From UBA3305 sp002373555 (GTDB taxonomy: Bacteria; Bacillota; Clostridia; Lachnospirales; Lachnospiraceae), in assembly GCA_946612455.1 (NCBI GenBank), contig CAMOER010000036.1:1-25229 (forward strand): a DNA stretch of 25,229 nucleotides, written 5' to 3'. Of the stretch, positions 1-7,778 are shown piece by piece (the first letter of the stretch is position 1; every line of letters starts with the position of its first letter). A model generated the notes under the pieces. It was not told the DNA's origin, made no database searches, and was given only the letters and a program-made list of their open reading frames with translations. A program made the position numbers and the translations under genes.

Positions 1-823
1 CCTCGATGCCGTGCGCACCTTTCTCCTTGCGGAAGCAGGGAGAATAGCTGGTCAGTGTATAGGGAAGATCCTCTTCCTTGTGCATCGTATCGATGAACTT
101 ACCGATCATGGAATGCTCGCTGGTGCCGATCAGGTACAGATCTTCGCCTTCGATCTTGTACATCATGGCATCCATCTCGGCAAAGCTCATGACGCCCGTC
201 ACAACATCCGAACGGATCATGAACGGCGGCACGCAGTAAGTGAAGCCGCGGTCGATCATGAAATCTCTCGCATAGGCAAGAACAGCCGAATGCAGTCTCG
301 CGATATCGCCCATCAGATAATAGAAGCCGTTTCCGGCGACGCTTCTGGCGGCATCCAGATCAATGCCGGAAAAGCTTTCCATGATCTCGGTGTGGTAGGG
401 GATCGGATAATCCGGTACAACGGGCTCGCCGTAACGTTTTACTTCCACGTTCTCGGAATCGTCTTTCCCGATCGGGACGGAAGGATCGATCATCTGGGGG
501 ATGATCATCATCTTTGTTTTGATCTCTTCTTCGACTTCCTTCTCTCTGGCGGACAGTTCATCGACCCTGTCGGCATCCTGCGCGATCTGTGCCTTGACAG
601 CCTCGGCTTCTTCCTTCTTCCCCTGCTTCATGAGGCCGCCGATCTGCTTGCTGAGCTTGTTGCGGTTTGCACGCAGCGCTTCCACTTCACCCTTGATCTC
701 GCGGTTCTCGCGGTCGAGTGCGATGACTTCATCGACCAGCGGAAGCTTGGCATCCTGGAATTTCTTTCTGATGTTCTCTTTGACCAGTTCGGGATTTTCC
801 CGGACAAACTTAATGTCTAACAT
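1..823 (-). CDS. serS: serine--tRNA ligase, N-terminal part (cut by window edge)
   Basis: Seryl-tRNA synthetase attaches serine to tRNA-Ser in the cytoplasm. Only the first 274 codons lie in the window; the rest of the catalytic domain is past the left edge. The protein begins MLDIKFVRENPELV, and residues 1 to about 105 are rich in Lys, Glu and Ala, matching the coiled-coil arm that SerRS uses to grip the long variable arm of tRNA-Ser. The class II catalytic core follows, with the TSE serine-binding motif at 234-236 and motif 2 (FRKE) at 264-267, just before the cut. The start is set by an AGGAGAG ribosome site a few bases upstream. It follows the transglutaminase-like gene by 110 bases on the same strand. 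No T-box motif (AGGGTGG) was found in that gap, so tRNA-responsive control is not evident. Confidence 0.95.
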   Translation of the reverse strand, partial: MLDIKFVRENPELVKENIRKKFQDAKLPLVDEVIALDRENREIKGEVEALRANRNKLSKQIGGLMKQGKKEEAEAVKAQIAQDADRVDELSAREKEVEEEIKTKMMIIPQMIDPSVPIGKDDSENVEVKRYGEPVVPDYPIPYHTEIMESFSGIDLDAARSVAGNGFYYLMGDIARLHSAVLAYARDFMIDRGFTYCVPPFMIRSDVVTGVMSFAEMDAMMYKIEGEDLYLIGTSEHSMIGKFIDTMHKEEDLPYTLTSYSPCFRKEKGAHGIE

Positions 824-875
824 GATCTCTCCTCTTTATATCATAATGTCTTTATGAGACACCGATTTTACCAAA

Positions 876-904
876 AACATACCACAGAAAAGGCAGTTAT
901 GCAA
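876..904 (-). promoter_or_regulatory. possible serS promoter (weak)
   Basis: Reading the minus strand, TTGCAT (899-904) and TATGTT (876-881) are 17 bases apart. A TGG just before the -10 hexamer gives an extended -10 (TGn). Both hexamers are poor matches, so this is only a candidate. It would leave a leader of about 47 bases before serS. Confidence 0.3.
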
Positions 905-927
905 GGATGCACGGCCGGGCGGCATCC
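905..927 (-). terminator. possible hairpin terminator after the transglutaminase-like gene
   Basis: A GGATGC/GCATCC stem (905-910 and 922-927) with a very GC-rich loop begins 6 bases after the stop codon of the gene ending at 934. The following minus-strand sequence is only mildly T-rich (TTGCATAACTGCCTTTT), so the terminator call is tentative. Confidence 0.35.
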
Positions 928-933
928 TCTTCC

Positions 934-2046
934 TTATTCCCAGAACCGGACCGTTTTCTGGACCGTGTGCCGGATCCTGTAGCCGGAAGAACCGTAGCAG
1001 CCCTTGTACCAGGACGCGAACTGTCCCTCGGGATCATAGTGCAGACCGCCGATTTTAACCCATGCATGCCTGGTCAATCCGTCTCTTGCATGATCCCTCG
1101 ATCCGGAGACCCTGCCGCAGACGACATAGGATTTATAGCCGATCGTGTCGGCCATAGCGGCGAATGCACAGGCGAAGCTGTAGCAGTTGCCGGATCTCGT
1201 GACCAGCATGTTATAGGCCGTCTTTTTCTGCCAGTTCTTTTCCGAAAGCTTCGGATATTTGATCGCGTACCGGAAATTCTTCCGGCTCACAAGATAATTC
1301 CAGCAGGCGCGGAGCTTCTCTTTTTTGGTCATCTGATCATTCGTGACTGCACTGACGGTCTTTACGAACTGCTTCTTCCATGTGGTGCTGTCGCTGTTTT
1401 TTGCACTGCCGTTCTTTGAGAGCGTGATCCCGTCTGCCTTCTGATCCGTAAGGATCTTTCCTCTTTTGTTCGTTTTATACAGCTTCTTTTTAATGATGTT
1501 CCATCCGGCTATCGCTTTTCCCTCGGGCGTCACGTAATATCTGCTTTTCCCGGATTTCACGATCGCCTTTTTCTCCGGCGTAAACAGCGCGCCGTGTTCA
1601 TCAAACACATAATACGTGCTGCCGATCTTACGGGCGCCGACCGCCATGGAGCCGTCTTCCAGCACATAATAAGTTGCGCCGTACTGTTTTTTCCATTTCC
1701 CGGAAGACTTTTTGATCACTGCATCGGAACTGACCGGTTTCCGGACGATGACTCTGCACTTTAAGGTCACGCCTCCGGTCCTGGCGGAAATGGTCGTCTT
1801 TCCGGCGGCATGCGCCGTAATCGTTCCGTCCGCAGATACTTCCGCCGTCCCGGTCTTGGATGAGGACCAGGAGACCGCCCCCGCTGCTCCGGTCACATCA
1901 AGATCAAACGTTTTTCCGGCTGCCATGACCAACTTTGTCCTGCTGATCGCAGGTGCAGCAAATACAGTTCCCGCAGACAGCAGAACCGCCGTCAGCAGAA
2001 TCGCAGTATACATACTGTATAACAGATGTTTTCCCGCTTTTTTCAT
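934..2046 (-). CDS. secreted BIG2 / transglutaminase-like protein
   Basis: A 370-residue exported protein, function not known. Residues 1-30 form a signal peptide (KK start, hydrophobic core, cleavage near TVFA/AP). Residues about 33-102 are a bacterial Ig-like BIG2 fold. Residues about 118-205 hold aromatic/glycine repeats (YYVLEDGSMAVG, YYVFDEHGALF, YYVTPEGKAIAGW) like those of wall-binding repeat proteins. Residues about 240-365 form a transglutaminase-like domain with a full Cys-His-Asp triad: Cys288 (SGNCYSFACAFAAMA), His327 (RHAWV) and Asp338 (HYDPE). Such domains may act as amidases, proteases or cross-linkers on peptidoglycan or protein; the substrate cannot be read from sequence. It starts 15 bases after argH with GGGGAG upstream, so it is probably in the same transcript. 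No LPXTG motif or transmembrane anchor is seen, so wall attachment would rest on the repeats and on basic charge. Confidence 0.85.
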   Translation of the reverse strand: MKKAGKHLLYSMYTAILLTAVLLSAGTVFAAPAISRTKLVMAAGKTFDLDVTGAAGAVSWSSSKTGTAEVSADGTITAHAAGKTTISARTGGVTLKCRVIVRKPVSSDAVIKKSSGKWKKQYGATYYVLEDGSMAVGARKIGSTYYVFDEHGALFTPEKKAIVKSGKSRYYVTPEGKAIAGWNIIKKKLYKTNKRGKILTDQKADGITLSKNGSAKNSDSTTWKKQFVKTVSAVTNDQMTKKEKLRACWNYLVSRKNFRYAIKYPKLSEKNWQKKTAYNMLVTRSGNCYSFACAFAAMADTIGYKSYVVCGRVSGSRDHARDGLTRHAWVKIGGLHYDPEGQFASWYKGCYGSSGYRIRHTVQKTVRFWE

Positions 2047-2061
2047 GATATCTCCCCGCTT

Positions 2062-3405
2062 TTACCTCAGTTTTCCGATCAGATCTCCCGGTGCGCCCTT
2101 CGTCAGCCGTTTGCTCACGCAGGTCTTTAACGAAATGGCATCATAGATATCCTCTTCAAATGCCTCGCAAGCGGCCTTGTAATCCTCCATGGACAGATCC
2201 AGAAGCGAGCATCCTCTTTCAATGCAGGTCAGCACCAGCCCGCCGATGATGCCGTGCGCATCACGGAACGGGATGCCGTGGTTCACAAGATAGTCGGCGG
2301 CATCGGTGGCATTGGTGAAGCCGTTCATGGCGCTCTTTGCCATCGCATCCTTATTGACCCGCATGGTCGAAAGCATGCCGGCGAACAGGATCAGCGCGGG
2401 CTTCACATTGTCGATCGCGTCAAAGGCGCCTTCCTTATCCTCCTGCATATCCTTGTTGTAAGCGAGCGGAAGTCCCTTCATCGTCGTCAGGATCTGCATC
2501 AGATGGCCGTAGATCCTGCCGGTCTTGCCGCGAACGAGCTCTGCAATATCCGGGTTTTTCTTCTGCGGCATGATGGAGCTGCCCGTGGAATAGGCATCGT
2601 CCAGCTCGATGAAGCCGTATTCATTCGAATTCCAGAGAATGATCTCCTCCGAAAATCTGGAAAGATGCATCATCAGGATAGACAAATCGGACAGCAGCTC
2701 GATGATATAGTCTCTGTCCGATACGGAATCCATGCTGTTTTCCGTCGCCTTATCAAATCCGAGCAGGGATGCCGTATACTCTCTGTCCAGATCATAGGTG
2801 GTGCCTGCCAGTGCACCGGCGCCGAGCGGGCATTCGTTCATGCGCTTTCTGGTGTCAGTCAGGCGGCTGACATCCCGCAGCAGCATGGCTTCATACGCGC
2901 CGAGATGGTGGGCCAGCGTGACCGGCTGGGCCTTCTGCAGATGGGTGAAGCCGGGCATATACGTCTCCTTATGCTCGTGCATAAGTTCCCGAATCACCCC
3001 GATCAGATTTTCGGTCAGCTCTATGATCTCGTCGGTCTCGCCGCGGGTATACAGCTTCATGTCCACGGCGACCTGGTCATTCCTGCTGCGTCCCGTGTGC
3101 AGCTTCTTGCCCGCCTCGCCGATCTCCGCGGTCAGCGTTCCTTCAATAAAGCTGTGGATATCCTCCTGAGATTCATCAAACGAAAGCTCTCCGGAGTCCA
3201 GTCTTTCCCGGATCGAAATAAGGCCGTCCGCGATCCGGTCCCGTTCGTCTTCCGTCAGGATCCCCTGTTTTGCCAGCATTTTCACATGGGCCAGACTGCC
3301 TTCGATATCCTGTCTGTAGAGTCTCCTGTCAAAGGAGAGAGATTCATTGAATGAGAACGCAAGCGCATCCGTATTTCCTTTAAATCTTCCGCCCCAAAGC
3401 TTCAT
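2062..3405 (-). CDS. argH: argininosuccinate lyase
   Basis: Splits argininosuccinate into arginine and fumarate, the last step of arginine synthesis, in the cytoplasm as a homotetramer. At 447 residues it is close to the usual 455-470. It begins MKLWGGRF as family members do, has TGRSRNDQVA at 104-113, THLQKAQPVT at 154-163, and the fumarase/aspartase superfamily signature GSSIMPQKKNPD at 275-286, whose flexible-loop serine is the catalytic residue. The start codon overlaps the stop of the upstream yfhO-type gene (ATGA), which suggests translational coupling. argG is not in the window, and the neighbours are envelope genes, so this is a lone biosynthetic gene in an envelope operon. Another function is unlikely given the intact motifs. 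Confidence 0.96.
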   Translation of the reverse strand: MKLWGGRFKGNTDALAFSFNESLSFDRRLYRQDIEGSLAHVKMLAKQGILTEDERDRIADGLISIRERLDSGELSFDESQEDIHSFIEGTLTAEIGEAGKKLHTGRSRNDQVAVDMKLYTRGETDEIIELTENLIGVIRELMHEHKETYMPGFTHLQKAQPVTLAHHLGAYEAMLLRDVSRLTDTRKRMNECPLGAGALAGTTYDLDREYTASLLGFDKATENSMDSVSDRDYIIELLSDLSILMMHLSRFSEEIILWNSNEYGFIELDDAYSTGSSIMPQKKNPDIAELVRGKTGRIYGHLMQILTTMKGLPLAYNKDMQEDKEGAFDAIDNVKPALILFAGMLSTMRVNKDAMAKSAMNGFTNATDAADYLVNHGIPFRDAHGIIGGLVLTCIERGCSLLDLSMEDYKAACEAFEEDIYDAISLKTCVSKRLTKGAPGDLIGKLR

Positions 3406-6095
3406 TTCACGTCCTCCTCGATTTCCTTTAACACCATATTCGTGACAGCCTCATCCGACATATCATCCTCCGAATCTTCTTCGGATCTCGGATACGGTGC
3501 CGCGTCCGCCGGCATGCTGTGATACTGTTTTCTGCGTCTGTGGATCTTCTTTCCTGCCCGCGTCCCGCCCCGGATGACCGGAAGAACGGCATGCCGGTGA
3601 TGGTTGTGCGACATGACCAGGATGAACAGGGCTGCCAGAAGCAGCAGGGAGGACACGGAGATCATGATGCCTTCCGTGAGTCCCGGCACATGATAGCGGA
3701 ACATGATCACATGGCTGCCGGCCGGCAGATCCAGGCACAGGAATGTATTGTCAAAAGATTCCGTTTCCGCAGCCTCGCCGTCCACGGTCACGGTCCAGCC
3801 TTCGTCATAGGGGATCGAGGTAAAGAGCGTGCCCGCTTCCTTCGCCTCCACGCTGCCGGTCAGGCTGGTATCCCAGAGCGTGCTGCTGTATTCATCGACC
3901 GTCATGCCCTGCATCGAGAGCACATTGTACCAGTCGCGGAATGCATTTTCATTAAACAGATACGCCGTGCCGGTCACACTGTAGTCCTCTTCACCGCCGC
4001 AGAGCAGCGAGATATCGGTATCCGCTTCACAGATGCCGAGATCAACGAGATAGCCTCTGTCGACATTGCTGAAATTCAGGGTGTCATCATCCTTGTAGGC
4101 CGTCACTTCCGAAACATTGCTGTTGTCGACATAGACAAAGACATGGCCTGGCTCCGGTACCGTAAAGTCAAACGAATCATGTTCGTAATTCTCTGCGATC
4201 ACGTTAAGCACATTTCCGGTTCCCGCCGTGCGTTCCACCAGGAAGTTCTGGGCTTCCGCGGGATCATTCGGTTCATTTGCGGTGATGTCGTCATTGGCCC
4301 CGGCCGGCACCATGAATCCGAGCGGCATGGTGTACAGGTTCTCGTACAGGAACGTGTCGCCGTGCCAGCTGATATACTCGTAATAAGGGCTGTCGGAAAG
4401 CTCCGTCGACGAGATCAGATATTTTACGGAAAGCAGTGAGCTCATGAGCGGCGTGGCGCCGGTGAAGCTGTAGGCATTCGTGTTTCCTTCCAGCCCGAAT
4501 TCCTTGTAGAAATCGCTGACGCCCGCCTGGGTGGTGGAGGAAAAGATCGAAGCCGAACGGTAGCCTGTCCACGCACCGTCGTTCTTTGTTTTCCGCGATG
4601 CCTTCTCGACCCGGAAGAATCCGTTCCCGAACCGGCTCTCCGCCTGCTGCACCAGGATCTGATAGCTGTTCGTATACTTGAGATATTCACTGCGGCTCGT
4701 GGTCGTAACACTGGTGACGGCCATATTGATGCCGGTCTCCATCACGATCAGGCCCAGCGCGAGAATGCAGGCCGTTACGGCCTTCAGCGTGCCGGTATTG
4801 ACAAGATACAGGACCAGTGCATACAGCGTGATGAACAGCGCCGAAAGCAGATATACATGATAGTCAAAATCATCCACGTCGATGACGACACGGCAGATCA
4901 TGATAAATGCGATCGTCCCCCAGAACGAACCCGCGATCGTCTTCACGGGCAGCTCCCGCACGCGGCGCACGCCGTCATAGCAGACCGAAAGCAGAAGGAT
5001 CGTATACAGGAACGACTGTCTGCAGGGAAGCGAGTTGGGATAATGCATGCCGTGCCAGATATAGTTCGGGATATTCAGGGCGAAGCTGATAAGCATGATC
5101 CCCAGCACGGTGCTCTTGACGATCTTGCGTTTTGCCGAAATGTTGGGATTGAGGATATACAGCGGATACAGAAGCAGTACGATCACGCCGGAATACAGAT
5201 TCGGCCAGTGATCCAGTCCGATCTCCACATCCACGTTCATCATGTGACGCGCCAGCATTTCCAGTGCAGAAAAATAGGAGACGAGGGAGGTGGGGAAGGT
5301 GGTATCCGCAGATGCGGTCGTCATCAGGCATTTATACGCCGGCAGCAGAAGAAACGCCGCCAGACCGCCTGCCAGCAGAGAAAAGAGGCCGAACACTGCC
5401 GCCTTCTGCACATAGACCTGCAGTTTCTGCTTCGGAAGCAGTACGAGCTCCGCCAGAAAATAGATGACCGCGAAAATGCAGAGCATGATGGCAATGTAGT
5501 AATTCGCCACAATGCCGAAGGCGAGCGAAAGAACATACAGGAAAGGCCGGTTCTTTCTGACCAGACGCTCGATCCCGAGGAGGATCAGCGGCGCAGTCCA
5601 GATACAGTCGAGCCACATGATATTCCAGCTGTAGGCAGCCATGTAGCCGCTCAGCGCATACAGCATGGAGATTCCGGTCACAGCAAGATTGCACTCGCGG
5701 AAATGCTTTTTTAAATACCACGCCATTGTAAAGCCGGAAAGACCGGTCTTTACGACGATGAGGTATGTCATGAATTCAATGACCAGGCCCTCCGGCACCA
5801 GCACGAGCAGCCAGTTGAACGGGCTGGAGAGGTAATATGCGTACAGCGCAACGAAATTGCTCCCCAGTCCGATCCTGGTATCATACGTCAGGCTTCCGCC
5901 GGATTTCAGAAGTCTGGAAAATTCCTTGAAAAACGGCGCGTACTGATGGTACATGTCCGTGCGCAGGAAGCTGTTGTCTCCGAACGGATAGATCTGCTTT
6001 CCCGCGAAGATGCCGACCATGACCACCATCGGCAGAAGAAATGCCAGGACCATGGGAAGGCTGGACCTGTTCGATTTTTCATTCACCTGATTCAT
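3402..6095 (-). CDS. YfhO-family multi-pass membrane protein (putative GT-C glycosyltransferase)
   Basis: An 897-residue membrane protein of the YfhO family. About a dozen hydrophobic segments fill residues 13-460. An extracellular region spans roughly 465-805, a last membrane segment lies near 808-828, and a charged cytoplasmic tail rich in His/Arg then Glu/Asp ends the protein. The first loop carries RTDMYHQYAPFF at 45-56, the family's conserved acidic motif, in the position of the catalytic aspartate of GT-C enzymes. In Bacillus subtilis, YfhO acts with CsbB and GtcA to add GlcNAc to lipoteichoic acid, taking the sugar from undecaprenyl phosphate outside the cell. The matching CsbB-like gene is at 10498-11484 in the same direction. 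It lies 24 bases after the ABC-F gene and overlaps argH by four. The acceptor polymer is not predictable. Start chosen for a GGAG about 9 bases upstream. Confidence 0.85.
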   Translation of the reverse strand: MNQVNEKSNRSSLPMVLAFLLPMVVMVGIFAGKQIYPFGDNSFLRTDMYHQYAPFFKEFSRLLKSGGSLTYDTRIGLGSNFVALYAYYLSSPFNWLLVLVPEGLVIEFMTYLIVVKTGLSGFTMAWYLKKHFRECNLAVTGISMLYALSGYMAAYSWNIMWLDCIWTAPLILLGIERLVRKNRPFLYVLSLAFGIVANYYIAIMLCIFAVIYFLAELVLLPKQKLQVYVQKAAVFGLFSLLAGGLAAFLLLPAYKCLMTTASADTTFPTSLVSYFSALEMLARHMMNVDVEIGLDHWPNLYSGVIVLLLYPLYILNPNISAKRKIVKSTVLGIMLISFALNIPNYIWHGMHYPNSLPCRQSFLYTILLLSVCYDGVRRVRELPVKTIAGSFWGTIAFIMICRVVIDVDDFDYHVYLLSALFITLYALVLYLVNTGTLKAVTACILALGLIVMETGINMAVTSVTTTSRSEYLKYTNSYQILVQQAESRFGNGFFRVEKASRKTKNDGAWTGYRSASIFSSTTQAGVSDFYKEFGLEGNTNAYSFTGATPLMSSLLSVKYLISSTELSDSPYYEYISWHGDTFLYENLYTMPLGFMVPAGANDDITANEPNDPAEAQNFLVERTAGTGNVLNVIAENYEHDSFDFTVPEPGHVFVYVDNSNVSEVTAYKDDDTLNFSNVDRGYLVDLGICEADTDISLLCGGEEDYSVTGTAYLFNENAFRDWYNVLSMQGMTVDEYSSTLWDTSLTGSVEAKEAGTLFTSIPYDEGWTVTVDGEAAETESFDNTFLCLDLPAGSHVIMFRYHVPGLTEGIMISVSSLLLLAALFILVMSHNHHRHAVLPVIRGGTRAGKKIHRRRKQYHSMPADAAPYPRSEEDSEDDMSDEAVTNMVLKEIEEDVK

Positions 6096-6119
6096 CCACT
6101 TGTCTCCGGAATCGATCTC

Positions 6120-7754
6120 TTAGTTATCCTCGGGCTTGTTCTCGGCCGTATAGACCTGTCTCTTCATCGCCATGGCGTCACTTGCCAGATATTCATCATA
6201 CGTCGTCATCTTGTCGATCAGTTTTCCGCCGATCAGCTCCATGATCCTGTTCGCGGTGGTCTGCACGATCTGATGGTCGCGGCTCGCAAAAAGCATGACG
6301 CCCGGGAATTTGATCATTCCGTTGTTGAGGGCCGTGATGGATTCCATATCCAGATGGTTCGTAGGCTCATCAAAAATGAGTACGTTCGCGCCGGAGATCA
6401 TCATCTTCGAGAACATGCAGCGCACGCGCTCGCCTCCGGAGAGGACATTCAGCCGCTTCATGCCGTCATCGCCGGCGAAAAGCATTCTGCCGAGGAAGCC
6501 TCTGACATAGGTGACATCCTTGATCTCGGAATAGCCGGTCAGCCATTCGGTGATCGTATAATCCGACTGGAACTCTTCCGAGCTGTCCTTCGGGAAATAC
6601 GCCTGGGACGTGGTCACGCCCCACTTGTAGCTTCCGGAATCCGGCTCGATCTCGCCCATCAGGATCCGGAAGAGCGTGGTCTTGGCCAGTTCGTCGGAGC
6701 CGACGAAGGCGACTTTGTCATCGTGGTTGAGCGTAAAGGAGATATCGTCCAGCACCTTTACACCGTCGATGGTCTTGGTGAGGTTATGTACCTCCAGAAC
6801 ATCGTTGCCGATGCTTCTTTCGGGACGGAAATCGATGTAGGGATATTTTCTGCTGGAGGGTCTCATTTCATCCAGCTGGATCTTTTCGAGTGCACGCTTT
6901 CTGGAAGTGGCCTGCTTGGATTTCGAAGCATTCGCGGAGAATCTGCGGATGAACTCCTGCAGTTCCTTGATCTTCTCTTCCTTCTTCTTGTTCGCTTCCT
7001 TCATCTGGCGGATCATCAGCTGGCTGGATTCATACCAGAAGTCATAGTTGCCGGCGTAGAGCTGGATCTTGCCGTAATCGATATCCGCGATCTGGGTGCA
7101 TACCTTATTCAGGAAATAACGGTCATGGGAAACGACAATGACGGTATTCTCGAAATTGATCAGGAACTCTTCCAGCCAGGCGATCGCCGCCAGATCCAGA
7201 TGGTTGGTCGGCTCGTCGAGCAGCAGGATATCGGGGTTGCCGAAGAGGGCCTGTGCAAGCAGGACCTTCACCTTCTCACTGCCGGAAAGCTCCCGCATAT
7301 ATTTATCATGAAGCTCTGTTTCGATCCCGAGTCCGTTTAAGAGCGCAGCCGCATCCGACTCCGCCTCCCAACCGTTCATGTTCGCGAATTCCGCCTCCAG
7401 TTCGCTGGCGCGGATACCGTCTTCATCAGAGAAATCCTCCTTCGCATACAGCTCGTCCTTCTCCTTCATGATCTCGATGAGCCGGGGATTTCCGAGCATG
7501 ACGACATCCAGTACGAGCTCATCCTCGTACTGGAAATGATCCTGCTTCAGAAAGGAGAGTCTCTCGCCGGGCGTAATGATCACTTCTCCTTTGGTCGGCT
7601 CCAGCTCTCCCGTGAGGATCCGCAGGAACGTCGATTTTCCGGCACCGTTCGCGCCGATCAGTCCGTAGCAGTGCCCCGGAACGAATTTTACGTTGACATC
7701 TTCAAACAGCGCGCTCTTGCCGAAACGCAGTGTAACATTGCTGACAGTGATCAT
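6120..7754 (-). CDS. ABC-F family ATPase (YbiT/YkpA-like)
   Basis: A soluble 544-residue protein with two ATP-binding cassettes and no membrane segments, the ABC-F layout. Members act on the ribosome (translation factors or antibiotic-resistance proteins). First cassette: Walker A GANGAGKST (34-42), signature LSGSEK (156-161), Walker B ILLLDEP (176-182), switch His210 (VSHD). The charged linker of about residues 240-310 is the ribosome-facing P-site element. Second cassette: Walker A GSDELAKTT (352-360), signature LSGGERVR (438-445), Walker B LIFDEP (459-464) and a switch region reading ASRDH (490-494). The second Walker A lacks the glycine before lysine and the switch His is replaced by Arg, so site 2 may work unusually; similar wording may be normal in the YbiT/YkpA branch. 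The linker is short, unlike typical resistance ABC-Fs, so a housekeeping role is more likely. It sits 24 bases after the PBP gene. Confidence 0.9.
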   Translation of the reverse strand: MITVSNVTLRFGKSALFEDVNVKFVPGHCYGLIGANGAGKSTFLRILTGELEPTKGEVIITPGERLSFLKQDHFQYEDELVLDVVMLGNPRLIEIMKEKDELYAKEDFSDEDGIRASELEAEFANMNGWEAESDAAALLNGLGIETELHDKYMRELSGSEKVKVLLAQALFGNPDILLLDEPTNHLDLAAIAWLEEFLINFENTVIVVSHDRYFLNKVCTQIADIDYGKIQLYAGNYDFWYESSQLMIRQMKEANKKKEEKIKELQEFIRRFSANASKSKQATSRKRALEKIQLDEMRPSSRKYPYIDFRPERSIGNDVLEVHNLTKTIDGVKVLDDISFTLNHDDKVAFVGSDELAKTTLFRILMGEIEPDSGSYKWGVTTSQAYFPKDSSEEFQSDYTITEWLTGYSEIKDVTYVRGFLGRMLFAGDDGMKRLNVLSGGERVRCMFSKMMISGANVLIFDEPTNHLDMESITALNNGMIKFPGVMLFASRDHQIVQTTANRIMELIGGKLIDKMTTYDEYLASDAMAMKRQVYTAENKPEDN

Positions 7755-7778
7755 ATTCTCTCCTTATCGCGAAAACGG

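Noticed and set aside
824..933. T-box leader for serS
   Set aside because: The gap is too short and lacks the AGGGTGG core and antiterminator.
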